Assembly (NCBI GenBank): GCA_025093985.1
Contig: JACAAK010000008.1
Coordinates: 1,798,001 to 1,862,000, forward strand
Length of the DNA: 64,000 nucleotides
Source of the DNA: Calvatia gigantea
Taxonomy: Eukaryota > Basidiomycota > Agaricomycetes > Agaricales > Lycoperdaceae
Reading direction: 5' to 3'
In this document: piece after piece, positions 1-11,141 of the stretch
Numbering within the stretch: position 1 is the first letter of the stretch
Layout: each line of letters opens with the position of its first letter
Position numbers and translations under genes: made by a program
The notes under the pieces: generated by a model
Seen by the model: the letters and a program-made list of their open reading frames with translations, nothing else
Told to the model about the DNA's origin: nothing
The model's database searches: none

Positions 1-40
1 CTAATACTTGACCCTCTGATATCCCTCGGCCACCGTCCCT

Positions 41-1526
41 CTACAGACTCAAGCCAAGGTTATAAACCCGGTTAGCTGTGTGGAAAAGCATATTTTCCAA
101 AATGTTCTTAGCTTGCGTTTCTGTCATATCGCCTATTTCGATAGTTTCCTTCAGGACCTAACAAACGAGCTTAAAAGCCTGGAATTCCGCAGGAAACATA
201 AGTGCCCACCTCGTACAGGGCTTGGCGTGACTGCAAAGTCGCCAAGTAGTAAGTCTCAGGCCAGTAATGCCCATCGGCTGCAGATATATAAGTCGCAGAC
301 ACATGTAGTTAAAGCCATACACTTACTTGACCACAATAATTTACTTGTGGGGGTAAGCTCCAAAAGTTGACGCAGGATAGCTTTCTGCCCTTGAGTTGAA
401 ACGACGGGAAAGACCTAAGGGTATGGCATCAGAACCCGCCTCTCAGATCTGGCAATTCCGTACCTCGCCAAAATCCAGGTATACATTTGAGTAAACCGAA
501 GCTAGGTATCCAGCCTCGCGAGTATATGGGTAGGATGAATGCAATAGCACGAAAATGGTGCGAGGATAACTTTGAATGACTTGTTGCAGTCGGGCAGGAG
601 TTGAAGTGGTAAGATTGATGTCATCGTCACCGAGGCCCGTATGGAACTGAACTTAAAAACAATAGAAGTTAACTTGGCTTTTTCGAAAGGCCAACCGACG
701 GCTCACTTGGTTTCTGGTATTCGCCTGCAACTTCAATTGCTGTTCTCACCACAAGATCGTTCAGATCCTTGTGAGCTAGGCGGATCTCAGCTTTTGTTTG
801 CAACATCTTAAAAACATCCAAAAGCGAGAACTTGAGGCCTGCTTGCGAAGAATACGTGCTGACTTCGAGCCCAGTGCGATAGCATACAACGGATTTAAAA
901 CCCACGACGAATGGGTCTCGAGCATAGCGGGTCAAAGCTTCCCGAATTTCGGTGGTGAAGTTCGTCAGGATTGGTACGACATTCAAGGTGTCCGTCAAGA
1001 GATGAGGCTCCAGGAGCTCCCTCAGAATTTCCTTAAGGGGCATCGTCAACGAATAAAGCTTCTACGGACATCGACACGAACATACTTCTGCAACCACTTC
1101 GACCCGCACAATTCTCCGTGATGGGTGTTTGGTGAACTGATCGTGCCAAGGAATGTCATTCAGAAGACTTTGGCCATTCAAGCCATCATCGATTAGGATA
1201 GTGTCTATGGCCGCATCCTGAAACGAATGCCTGCAAAGTTTTTCGTAGTCGTAATCCATCCTCCTCGCCTTGACTTCTTCCCAAGTCGCTGAGCTGGGTA
1301 AATCCAGAAGTCTGGCAAGCTGCGGAGTGGCACGTAGGCAGGCTAGGGTATGATGTGCATCCTTGAGCGCCTGGCCACCCGCCTCAGATATCACACCCTC
1401 GTACGGAAAATCATTCCTGTTTTCCTTGCGGAGGAGTAGATGCGCATGATTGTCGATGGCTGGAAATGTCAACGCGGTCTTGCGGAGGGTAAGGAACTTA
1501 TCGTCGGGGATCTGGCTTAGGGACAT
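41..1526 (-). CDS. Amidohydrolase family protein, FluG N-terminal type
   Basis: A metal-dependent amidohydrolase of the class that forms the N-terminal half of fungal FluG-like proteins; here it stands alone without the glutamine-synthetase half. Six exons close in phase: 1526-1086, 1031-707, 651-464, 414-327, 277-210, 157-41, giving 408 aa. Visible motifs are the metal-binding DNHAHLL near residue 25, FKSVVCYRTGL mid-protein, QFHTGLGDDDI, and WSTDGHYWPE near the C terminus, which carry the expected His/Asp ligands. Introns are 48-55 nt with standard GT-AG ends; the first (1085-1032) removes an in-frame TAG. The start is the first ATG, followed by SLSQIPDDKF. The gene diverges from the BolA gene 300 bp away. 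The substrate cannot be told from the sequence. Confidence 0.88.
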
Positions 1527-1834
1527 GACTGTTTGGCCGATAATGGATGTGGATCCATATTTACTTTGCTGCCAGTGCTAACTGATCCATAAAAAGAAAA
1601 CAAGAAATAACGCAAGCCTGAGAGGCCGAATGTTAACAATCAGCTCCCTCCACGTTGTGCACAAGTATATTTCTGGATATACTTCGATTTTAGCGGCCGG
1701 CAGACTTACCTGAGGGGAGTGTTTGAACGGCCCGGAAGTTGGAACAGTAATCTGGCATATCGTAAGTATTTGCCTGTATTTATGATCCTCTCCCTTTATC
1801 TTATCAGATCAACTTGCTCACCTGCGTCACCACC

Positions 1835-2276
1835 ATGGTCGGCATCGCAGCACTCGAAAGGGCCATCCACGCTGGATTCGTCGTAAGCCACCTGGAAATT
1901 GAGGACACTTCAAGTGGATGCGGCGAAAACTACTCCGTTCTTCTAGTCAGCGAGGTAAATGAGTCGAGTATCCCGAACCCCATCCCTCTTTCTCAAGGTT
2001 CCTAGGACTTCGAAGGCAAAAATACCCTTAAGAGACACAGAATGAGTGAGTCACTTCTTCCGCCTGGTGTCTGATATAATATACCCATGATCAATCAATT
2101 CAGTGAATGAGACCTTGAAGGAGGAAATTTCTCAGATGCATGCATTCTCCCAAGTATGTATTTCATCTCAACTGGGTGTTGCCTCGGCGTAGGAACACGT
2201 GTTTCAGAAAACCTTCACACCAAAAGAATATGAGGAATACCTCGCGAAGCATAAGGAGGAGAAGGGAGTGGAGTAA
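1835..2276 (+). CDS. BOL2: BolA-like protein (Bol2/Fra2 type)
   Basis: A small BolA-family protein of 92 aa in four exons (1835-1954, 2006-2045, 2104-2153, 2208-2276). The motifs SGCGENYSVLLVSE, with the conserved Cys, and QMHAFSQKT, with the conserved His, are those used by Bol2/Fra2 proteins to share a [2Fe-2S] cluster with a monothiol glutaredoxin. In yeast this complex reports iron status to the nucleus. No mitochondrial presequence is visible, which favours the cytosolic paralogue over Bol1/Bol3. An in-frame CTG lies upstream of ATG 1835; I chose the ATG because it matches the usual N-terminal length. The exact paralogue is inferred. Confidence 0.85.
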
Positions 2277-2613
2277 TGGGATCTAGGTTTCCTGGTTGCT
2301 ATAATACCACTCTATGCTCTCATGCCCCGTGTCATCTTCCTCTGGTCTGAACAAGATATCTCATATTTTCTCGAGCTGTGCGAAGTTATTGCTTATGTAA
2401 AGTATATCGCCCTCCTATTGCTTTCAGTTGTATACCATTTTTGTTTGTAACCCGTCTCGTTCTCTTCCTGTAACTTCGTTCTTCCTTTCCTACTTAAGAG
2501 TACAGTTGGCAGCTATCAAGCTCCGATCTAGCCTTGCCGTTGCTTACTAAGTCAATTCCTTGACACCTCCCTACAACGTACCGTTAGTTCAAACTCACTT
2601 CATCGCAGTCTCC

Positions 2614-4833
2614 ATGACGGCACAGCTACCCTACCCACCATATGACCCTACTGATAAAAGCGGGTTGGTAAAATCCATTGATAAATGGGCTCAACTCATT
2701 CGAGAACCATAGGTTTTCGTATGTGTATCAAGCCCCTCCCCAGATGATCTGTATCGAACACGATTTCTCTCCAGCTATGAAACTGTCCTGAGAAGATGGC
2801 CAACCATTGTCACCAGCGTGATCGATGAGTTACACCAACAGTGTCATTATCTTTCCCTTCAGCTCCAATACGACACTGGCCCAAAAGATGTCCTCCAAGG
2901 CAGGATCAAGGAGGCCCTGGCTGTTGTGAATGAGATTAGCAAGCTCAAATACGAAATGGCTCGTGATAGGCCTCTCATGTCAGTGCTTGCGTTCCTGAAA
3001 GTTGACATAAAGAATTGATGCAAAGGACCTGAAGTCCTATACCAAACGACGGAGAACGATATTCTGACCTCTATAACAAGGAGTTGGAGGCACTGAGGGA
3101 AGAAGGGAGGAATACCTGGTTCACTGCGCCGTGGCTTTATGCCGAGTTTGTGTTTTCTCCATCCCTCCGGCCGTAGGATCTACTCAATATTTTCTGCAGG
3201 TGCTATCTGTGAGCGTTTTCGAGTACTTCCCTTCGGCCCTGGTTAACCCTCAAACAAGATACCGACTTCTACGTTCCTACTTTGTTCAGACGCAACACTG
3301 GAAGGACTTTGATCCGTTCCTTACCCAGAAAAACAGGGCGTTTAAACTCTCATACAACTCCATCCTTCGTATGTGTCTTTATGGCTTGGGCCAAAATTTC
3401 TTCTAATATCACAAAGAACTCGCAACAAGCATGCACGAATTAGAAGCCGAGAAAGAGACTCTCCGATCGGACGACAATAAATTGGAAGTATTTTTTAAGC
3501 AGATGATTCAAATGAGTCTTTGGCGAGTTCCATCGATGCCATATATGAGTCATGTCTGATTCAAGTATCAGGGGAAACGCTACTGCACGTGGTCTCCCCC
3601 GCAGGAAAATACGCAGACTGATTGGCTCCTAGGACCTCTCTCTCCTCACTCATATGACACTGTCCGATATTGAGCGACTCCAGAGTGTCGGAACAGAAGC
3701 GCAAGCAGCTCGGCACGAGTTCATCCTCAAGGATGATCAGGGTGCGGTCTGGAACCACTTCAAATCCTTGAGCAACGGTCGTATGGACATTGTCCTCGAT
3801 AATTGTACGCCACCACCTTCTTTTCTCATTGGGAGCCTACTCATTTCAATTATTCCCATAGCTGGATTTGAGGTAGGACTTGTGTTTGAAAAGCTTGATT
3901 TTCTACTCAATTTTCCGTTCAGCTATTCACAGATTTAGTATTCGCGGATTTCCTAGTGACTTATACTACCCACATCAAACAGGTCACATTTCAGTGAGTT
4001 CGTTACTGAATCAGTCAACTGCGCCTCTTGAAGTCACTAGCCCAAAAATCATACCCTGGTTTGTTTCAGACGTCACGCCTCCAGACTTCAGGCAGATCTT
4101 TCCGTCGCTTCTTGACCCAGTGTTCTTCCGTGACGCTTCAGATTCACCCGGGTCCGAAAGCGAAAAACATCTCACGGCAATGGTGAACCGATGGAAAAAA
4201 TACCTTGAAGAGGGCATCTTCATCCTCTCTGTATCATCTGACATGCGGTTCGGTGAGGATACTGGCGACAAGGCTGGTTTTTGGACCTCGCCATATCCTT
4301 ACTGGAATATGGGGAAATTGGCACCAAGACTTTTTGAGCATCTGAAAGGGAGCGACCTTGTTATTTTCAAGGTTTGTCTTGACCCTTGAGCGTAAATGAA
4401 TTGTGTCACCGATCTACTCTTCTTCAGGGTGATTTGAAGTAGGTGTCTGTCGGCCGTTTGAATTCGTTCTAACATCGGACGTACCTACAGCTACCGCAAG
4501 TAAGCCTTCTCGGTCAAATTTAGCGGATGTTATAGGATGATAGCGATTCGCTAGGCTTACGGGAGATATCAAATGGCCTGCGTATACGCCCTTCTCGGAA
4601 GCCCTAAGGGATCTAGCAGGATCTTTCCCAATACTGAGCCTCCGAACAAATAAGGCCGATGTGGTGGTTGGTGTTAATCGAGCAGTTGCTGACGCGCTGG
4701 ACGCTAAGAGTGGGAATAAATGGAGAGTGGACGGAAGGTGAGTGGAGCATCTTTGTCTGCTACTCGTGTTAAACGCGGGGTCCCTTTAAGCTATGCTTTG
4801 ATATCATTCTTGGACAGCACGAAAAACATTTGA
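2614..4833 (+). CDS. DUF89/ARMT1-family damage-control phosphatase
   Basis: Member of the DUF89/ARMT1 family (yeast YMR027W relatives): metal-dependent phosphatases acting on phosphorylated sugars, also described as a protein-glutamate methyltransferase in animals. Spliced length is 479 aa. Motifs include EMARDRPL, WFTAPWLYAE, RLLRSYF, the DN of VLDNSGFE, IPWFVSDVTPPDF and KGDLNYRKLTGDIKWP; the last holds metal and phosphate ligands. Sixteen exons: 2614-2663, 2713-2718, 2775-2978, 3035-3145, 3200-3208, 3259-3368, 3417-3522, 3572-3584, 3633-3804, 3862-3872, 3923-3993, 4041-4371, 4428-4438, 4491-4499, 4555-4737, 4791-4833. Six exons are only 6-13 nt and two introns need GC donors (3523, 3585). 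Every junction keeps phase, so the gene looks intact rather than decayed, but the model is inferred from family conservation. Confidence 0.82.
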
Positions 4834-5449
4834 TAATTGTGTAGTAAGATAATTCAATAGCGCTAAATCTAGTCTAGAAATGGCTGGAGAGATCAGCGAC
4901 CTTTACCCAGAATAGATACCTAAGGTTGGTGTGCTTCTCTTCGCTGATCAAGGGACTCGTCTCTTCTCTAGTGCTAGCTCTTTTGAGCATTAACTCTGGT
5001 TATTTGCTTCAGTCTCTACACCGGCTCCAGGTGCAAGTGGATAGTTAACAGAAGACTCTCAGAATGAGAAAGCACCACGGCTAATTGGAGATGCATTGCA
5101 TCACCATGGGATCCCCGCATCCATGGAAACAGGGTGGAACACACTTTCGTGGTGTGTCCAGTCCCTGTCGCTCAGGCCTCAGGCTCGGCTGGTCTTACAT
5201 CACTAGACCGGGTGAAAAGACACATGGGTTGGTATTCCACTGGAAAGTGCCAGGCTTTGCCCCGTCACCACTACTCCCAGGATACCACGGTTCCTTCTAC
5301 TCTTCCAGCTCTTGTTCGTGGTACCCATTTTGTTCTGGTAATGCGCTGGCTGCGCCATATCTCTACACTAAAATGAGTCGTTTCAATATCTTCTTGTCCG
5401 CCCGGCGCAAATCTTTCGTGGGTCATTCTACTGTGACATTCCAAGTCCA
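4834..5449. other. Intergenic, nothing recognised
   Basis: About 0.6 kb between the ARMT1-type gene and the next plus-strand gene. Short open frames here do not resemble a known protein, and none joins in phase to the downstream gene. It presumably holds a 3' UTR and a promoter. Confidence 0.5.
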
Positions 5450-7789
5450 ATGCTTGTGGCTCACTCCTTACTGGACATTCAGTGCACGAGACTCACTCTC
5501 ACCCGCTTCACTGTTCTATACTTCTCTCTTGCATTGGCTTCATGTATCATTCTCGTCATCCTCCAGGCCATAACGTTGATGGGCAACAATGCTGGCATTA
5601 AGGCATTATCAAGCGTGCTATCTCAGACTGATCCCACAAAAGCAAAGGACGGACTTCCTTTTGTTATGAATAGTAAATTGGTTCTATGCGATGGAATTCC
5701 CAACAGGCCGAGCGCTAATACATGTCGTATCTTGTGGGGATGGAATACATATTCGGTACGTTGTGACATTATTTCATGGGGGTGCAGCTTTTCTTATTGC
5801 CTTCATTCCCTTTCTTCAGGCAAATGGAACTATCTCGCTCGGTCCGCATGCTATCGATGAGACAGGACGGAACTCACCGCAGGCTGCCGCTGTGTCTCAA
5901 GTTGCAGCCAAGTTTGTCGATTTACCTGATAATTGTATCTATTCTCTGCGCTGGCTTCTCGACACGTAAATCTCTCCTTGTTCTGCACCCGGACTTCCAC
6001 CTGACGGAATCTTTTAGCTTACATGATAACAAACGTGAGGACGTCGTCTCACTCTGCTTTCAATTTTGGCTGTTCTCCCTTGCCATCGTTACTGTGAGTT
6101 CCCCCGAAACCCCTTTCTTTCTCACAGTCGCTAAGTGGTGATTTAGTTACTCAACGAAAGTATACCGCATCTGGGAGCTGGGCTCTTTGGTCATGTCCTT
6201 GGAACTGGTTGGGCAGCATACAGAATCCAGTCAACTGCCCGTTTAACAGACATTTATCGTCGAGCGATCGTCCCAGAGCTGTGTTTGGGGAGTGATTTTT
6301 TGGGGGAATGGTGGGATCAAGGACGTGCACGCGCAGTACGCAATCTCCTAAAATCTTGTGATTGCTGTCTGTATAACTCTCCTAGGTCGGAATTATCGTT
6401 GTCAATGTCTGTGTACTCGTCGCCTTGGTGTATCTTTCCTATAGATTACTCAAGGTGAGTTCTTCTCTCTGTAATCAAAAGCATCTGCCAACTCATATGC
6501 CAGATGTACGCCTATCAATCTTTCGCTCGGGTCGGAGCCCCAGATGAAATTCGGCGCATTTACAAGGTTTGGGTTGCTTCGTCCTTATCAACTGTATTTC
6601 TGACGAACCCCGTAGATTATCCTCTTATTTTCCGCCACTCTTCAGCTTACCGGTTTCTTTTCACTCGCGTCTGCTAGCATCTGGCTTGACAAAATTAGTC
6701 AGGGTATTGTCCAACGATTTACGATTCATAGGAGTCTGTATCTAGCGGCATTTGTCGTGACGTTGGTGGTGAGTTTTGATGATCTGAGTGGAAACGGCAA
6801 CGGCTGACTTTGCTCTCAGTTACTGATTCCCTGGCTTGTATTGGTGGGTCACAGGTCATAATCTACTGGGGGCAGGGATCTAATGAGCGTTCCAGGGTTG
6901 GATCTGTGTCCGACGCGAGTGTGTTCGCAGATATGGCATCTTTTGCGCGATCTCTCTGTTCCTCGTCACGCTATTCACACTGCTGTTCTTCAGTGCAGGC
7001 ATGTTCTTATCGCATCTACCTCGCGCTTGCGCTGACCAAACCCCGATGTACAGTTTATCGCTTTATTTTCGTGTCTTGGTCCTTCTTCGCCACTATAACA
7101 GTGACAAGTTATATATTCGTTGTCATCTCAGCCATTTTAGGTATACTCTGTCGTTTCAACTTTGGGAAGGGTTTAGCCCACTATCGTACGTCTCCTGCAT
7201 ATTCACCCGATCGATCTTTACCTCATCAAAATTCCGTTTCCCCTCCACAGTCCAAGTTAACAACGCGTTGGCCAGCGTCAATTTCACAGCGGGCACCTTT
7301 TATGACGAAAACAAAGACGATCCTGAAAATATATTTCCGCTCCAACGCAAGTATTCCAGTCGGAAGCCTCCGGCAGGAGGAACAGAACACCGCCTTGTGC
7401 TCACAAGAACTCGCGGATCGTCCGTATATTCGCGTTCAGAGAGTGGACCTATCATACTCTCATCAACACCCCCAGACGTGAAAAACCTAGTCACAGGTTC
7501 CCAGGCGTCCTTTGGTACAGAGATTACAGTCACCAAAGAGATTGAGATGATAGAAGATCCTCTTCCGCCTATACCATCGGCTCAACGGCACTCCCCGATA
7601 TCCAAAGCCAATCACGCTAGTTCCCTCCTGCGCGGATTTGAGCTTCCGGAACGTCTGTCCTCGTTGACCAGCCTGCGTCAGGCCTTAAACGAATTTCCCT
7701 TGCCACCTGCTGCTGCCCAAACCCCCGCAGTCAGCAGGTACGCAACAACCAATACATCGCAAACCAATTTGCCGCGGTCCGGTAAATAA
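5450..7789 (+). CDS. Multi-spanning membrane protein, paralogue 1 of a convergent pair
   Basis: An uncharacterised integral membrane protein of 597 aa in 11 exons: 5450-5755, 5820-5965, 6018-6093, 6147-6335, 6386-6454, 6504-6566, 6616-6768, 6820-6843, 6896-6992, 7054-7185, 7251-7789. One hydrophobic segment lies at the N terminus (FTVLYFSLALASCIILVIL), followed by a soluble, probably luminal or extracellular loop. Six or so helices follow, e.g. IIVVNVCVLVALVYL and TVTSYIFVVISAILGIL. A polar tail of about 180 aa rich in Ser/Pro ends the protein. The helix block carries HLGAGLFGHVLGT and CRLNFGKGLAHY, seen again in diverged form in the facing gene at 8220-10509. I recall similar unnamed proteins from Agaricomycetes but know no function. 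The start ATG 5450 is the first in frame. Confidence 0.78.
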
Positions 7790-8219
7790 TTGACGGCAGG
7801 AGCCGTCGGTTCCAATCTAGCAAGCAATGGGCGGGTTCTCTAAACTTGTTTGAGATCTTTCGTGTAACAATACGCTTCGTAGTTGTACCTTCTGTGTGAG
7901 TATGTAGACCAGGCCGTTCAAAATCAGATTCCTAGACGGAAACTCGTAGTTATTCGTTGAGTCAGGGATGGATGAATAACAAGAACCTAAACTGCGATTC
8001 GGGTAAGCCAAGGCTTAACCACCTATCCACTCTGTTGTACCAATAGTCCTTCGTAACGTATGTGTATTTACCGATCACTATCCACCCTACCTATGATACT
8101 AATACCACCTTCACAAGTTGCTGCGACCGCAAAGATAAATTGCCATCGGATAGAAATAAGCAAAGTCAACATAGTCCAAAGCAAGTCCGCGAAAACCAGT
8201 GAAATGTCCTGTGTTAAAC
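7790..8219. other. Intergenic between convergent paralogues
   Basis: 430 bp holding the two 3' ends of the convergent membrane-protein genes. No gene or repeat is visible. Confidence 0.6.
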
Positions 8220-10509
8220 TCAGAATGCTTCCCCCAATCGCACATTATACTTCGGCGGACTCTGAACAGACATCCTCGCCATTCGCTCAGCAAGCCCGGA
8301 AGCTGGAAGCGGTGCTCCCTGCGCACTCGGTCTTCGCTCCCCAGCTGCGCTCGTGTCTGCGGATCCAGATCTGCTATGGGACGGTGGTGCGATATACGTT
8401 GGCATCGGTTGCTCGTATTTCGACGATACGGGACTGAACATTGGCATCTTGAAATCGGCGGTATTCAGATCGAGCGGTGTGTTCTTTTCCTCATCGTGCC
8501 TGAATACTTCAGGTGCGAATCCGGATTCAGCAAGAGCAGCTTCTGCCTCCACTGGAAGTTCGGAATGATCAGAATCTGAGCTTAGTGTGACTGGAAAATA
8601 GAGGCGAGACTTACGATATTGTTTAAGCCCTCGATCAAAGTTCAGACGACAAATGATGGCGAGGATCGTACTTGATACAATGAGGACGAATGATGCCACG
8701 GAACAACACGCCAAGAACGGCCACTGGGTGAAGGTCCTGTTTATTCGTATTTTCAAAGTGAGTATGAGGCACAAAGAAGTATATAGGCGAGGCGTACCAT
8801 CTATATACCAAAGAATAAAACATGACAGACCACCCCAGGATAATCACGAATGCGAGAAAGAAGAATAGGGCAATCGTTTTCTTCATCTCTCGCCGAATAC
8901 CGTACCAGCCCTACAAAGAAACACCCCATAACCCCCAGGTCAGTGATATTGCCTCATGTTGGGATTGACTTGTATAGACTTACCAAAGAGATCCAAGGAA
9001 TAAGGATCTGAATCATATGTTAATTCATAAATCATACCATGAAACTGAGGATGCAAAGACATACAACCGTTGTGGTGATAAAAACACCCAGATACAATGG
9101 AGTATGAGCGGATATTCTGCTGATCGCAGTGTTGTGGAGGATGTCAACCCAGAGGCCCATGGCTGTCATCAGGATGAAGACCTCCAATTGGAGGCATGAG
9201 AGCACAGCCAAGAACAGCTATAGTACGTCAATTGAAGCGAACGGAACAAAGATGATGAACACTGACCTTGTTGATACGATTGATGTGCTCTGGAGCGCCT
9301 ACATATCTCATTGCTTGAGCACCGTAGATCTAATTGGACTTCTTTAAACCGCAATGTTCCGAGTTATAGGCACACTCACTCGTAGGAGACTCCAGGACAT
9401 CCAACAAGCAGTCAGTAGGCCGGTAGCATTAAGAACAAGGTCCGGAATCTGCTGCCATGTGAGTCTCACTCTCCACTTAAAATCGCATACCAACCTCATA
9501 TGACCACCGCGTAGATAAGTATTTTGAGAAGAGGTCAGCATGACAAGGCGTTCCTTTGTCTGCGTACAGCCTCCAAAAGATGTCTTTGAAGTTGTTGGTC
9601 CGCCAAATCGAGTAGGCTGACCATGCCGTCATCAGAATGCGCGTCATGAACGCTGTCCAACTGTCACCACAAACATTCGTGAATAAAGAGCCACAACGTA
9701 GCAATTAAATAACTCACAGGTGAGCGATGGACTCGTTTGTCACAGCCAGCGTGGAGATGATGAAGAGCCAGAACTGAAGGAGGAGAAGGGACAGATCCTC
9801 GCTGTTGAAGTTTCGTATGCTGGAACAAGTGGTGAGTTTTGACAGGACCCGGTGAGGACAGGAAAAAATGTGGTACTTTTGGTTGGCGTAGAGCAATGTT
9901 TGTGCACATGTGCTATCAACCTCGGTGGAAAATCCGGCGTCGTCCTGAATCACGACACGGTCGCCGATTTTAACGTCATCCATGACCTAACCAACTGTCA
10001 ACGATGGACACCAGAATAAGAGCAAGGGCCAGGAAGACCCACAATTGTCCGAGACTAGAAAACGTCTAAGCAAGCACACGATATCAGACGTGTTTTTACA
10101 TACGGGAGGAACGATGGGTTGGGTTGTATCAAAAATGATAGTACAATTCTCTCGGCGCCGTCGTTCGCCTATTGCAACATCATTACACAACCTGAGTGGT
10201 ATACTCGTAGCGTGAATCTGGGTTGGAATATCGGTAAGGTTGAGGAGGGCTCCTGGTTCCACGGTTTGTATGATGTTGTGAAGGAGCCCTTTGTATTCCG
10301 AGTCGATCGAAAGCAGGAAGGACTGCATGATGCCTTGGGCGAAGCAGAAGATAAAGCTGAAGACTAAGAAGGCAGCCGTGGTTTTGTTAAAAAGTATGCG
10401 GGAGTACTAATCAACGATTAATGCATTAATGGGATCGGCAGGTGAATGGGTCGCTGGAAGGAAGCCTCACAGCGGCTCGCGTCCTCTTCTTGATAGAATT
10501 TGTGAACAT
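8220..10509 (-). CDS. Multi-spanning membrane protein, paralogue 2 of a convergent pair
   Basis: Paralogue of the gene at 5450-7789, 540 aa in 13 exons: 10509-10471, 10406-10104, 10065-10039, 9986-9877, 9819-9718, 9660-9495, 9448-9380, 9329-9267, 9217-9065, 9007-8984, 8910-8798, 8736-8615, 8551-8220. The N terminus MFTNSIKKRTRAA is cytosol-like, then comes one helix (AAFLVFSFIFCFAQGIM), a loop with several Asn-linked glycosylation sequons, about six helices, and a Ser/Pro-rich tail of about 110 aa. Shared elements are the VGAP(E/D)xIxRIxK loop, IPWxxLGW, CRLNFxxGL, and exon lengths of 69, 63, 153 and 24 nt. The second intron (10103-10066) would be only 38 nt, the least certain junction. Function unknown. 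Confidence 0.76.
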
Positions 10510-11141
10510 CTTGGAAGTTCATCAAGGAAGGAAGGAAAGAGTGTAAGGAAAGCAACAGAGTCCAGCTGCACGGAAACCCAGGGTTTTAAGACCTGGGAGA
10601 GAAGGGAAGTAAAAGCGGCCAAAAGAATAGGAAACAAGGTGGGAGGGCAACTATTAAGTTGCTCGTCCCAGCTTCTGAACGTTGAACGTCAGACACCTGG
10701 TCGACAAGTCGAAGTTGGCGCTGATCATCAATAGGAAAGATGCATAAATGATGGCAACAACTGCTTTCCCAGGACCGCGTATGACGGAGGCAGTAACGAA
10801 GGCGAGCAATTAAATTAAGCAATCACCATTATTAAGGGTCACATTTACGGTAAGTGTAGACCTGGACAGGCACAGAAATGTGGGCTGCAGCCAGGCAACC
10901 ATGGAGTGGCGACGAGTCACGAGAAGTAGTCATTATCGACTCCCAAGCGTTTGACGCAGCATGTCTCATGATCAATCGATCAATCACAACCTTGAATATT
11001 TGAATTTTCTTCCAAGTTCCCCGTAAACCTCCATAACCAGGACCTTCCTTACTTGGTGCCTGGAAATTATCTACACGTGACCGCGCCAATTTGTCCTGTG
11101 CGGAAGTTGATAACTTTGGATTCCGGAACGCTACAGTTACA
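10510..11141. promoter_or_regulatory. Divergent intergenic region
   Basis: 632 bp separating the start of the minus-strand membrane protein from the plus-strand thioesterase, so it must hold both promoters. I see no convincing TATA box or known operator. Open frames read across it have no family resemblance. Confidence 0.4.

Noticed and set aside
1..700. Amidohydrolase as a truncated pseudogene ending at 669
   Set aside because: Four further exons (651-464, 414-327, 277-210, 157-41) restore QFHTGLGD, STDGHYWPE and a proper C terminus in phase.
1062..1088. Apparent in-frame stop, or a 24-nt intron, in the amidohydrolase gene
   Set aside because: A normal 54-nt intron (1085-1032, GTATGT...CTTAAG) removes the stop and joins VVAE to EILRELL as in the family.
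2614..4833. DUF89 gene as a heavily broken pseudogene
   Set aside because: Every break sits at a usable splice site and all 16 exons close in phase over 479 codons.
10429..10734. Plus-strand 101-codon frame upstream of the thioesterase
   Set aside because: It overlaps the first exon and promoter of the minus-strand membrane protein and has no family resemblance.
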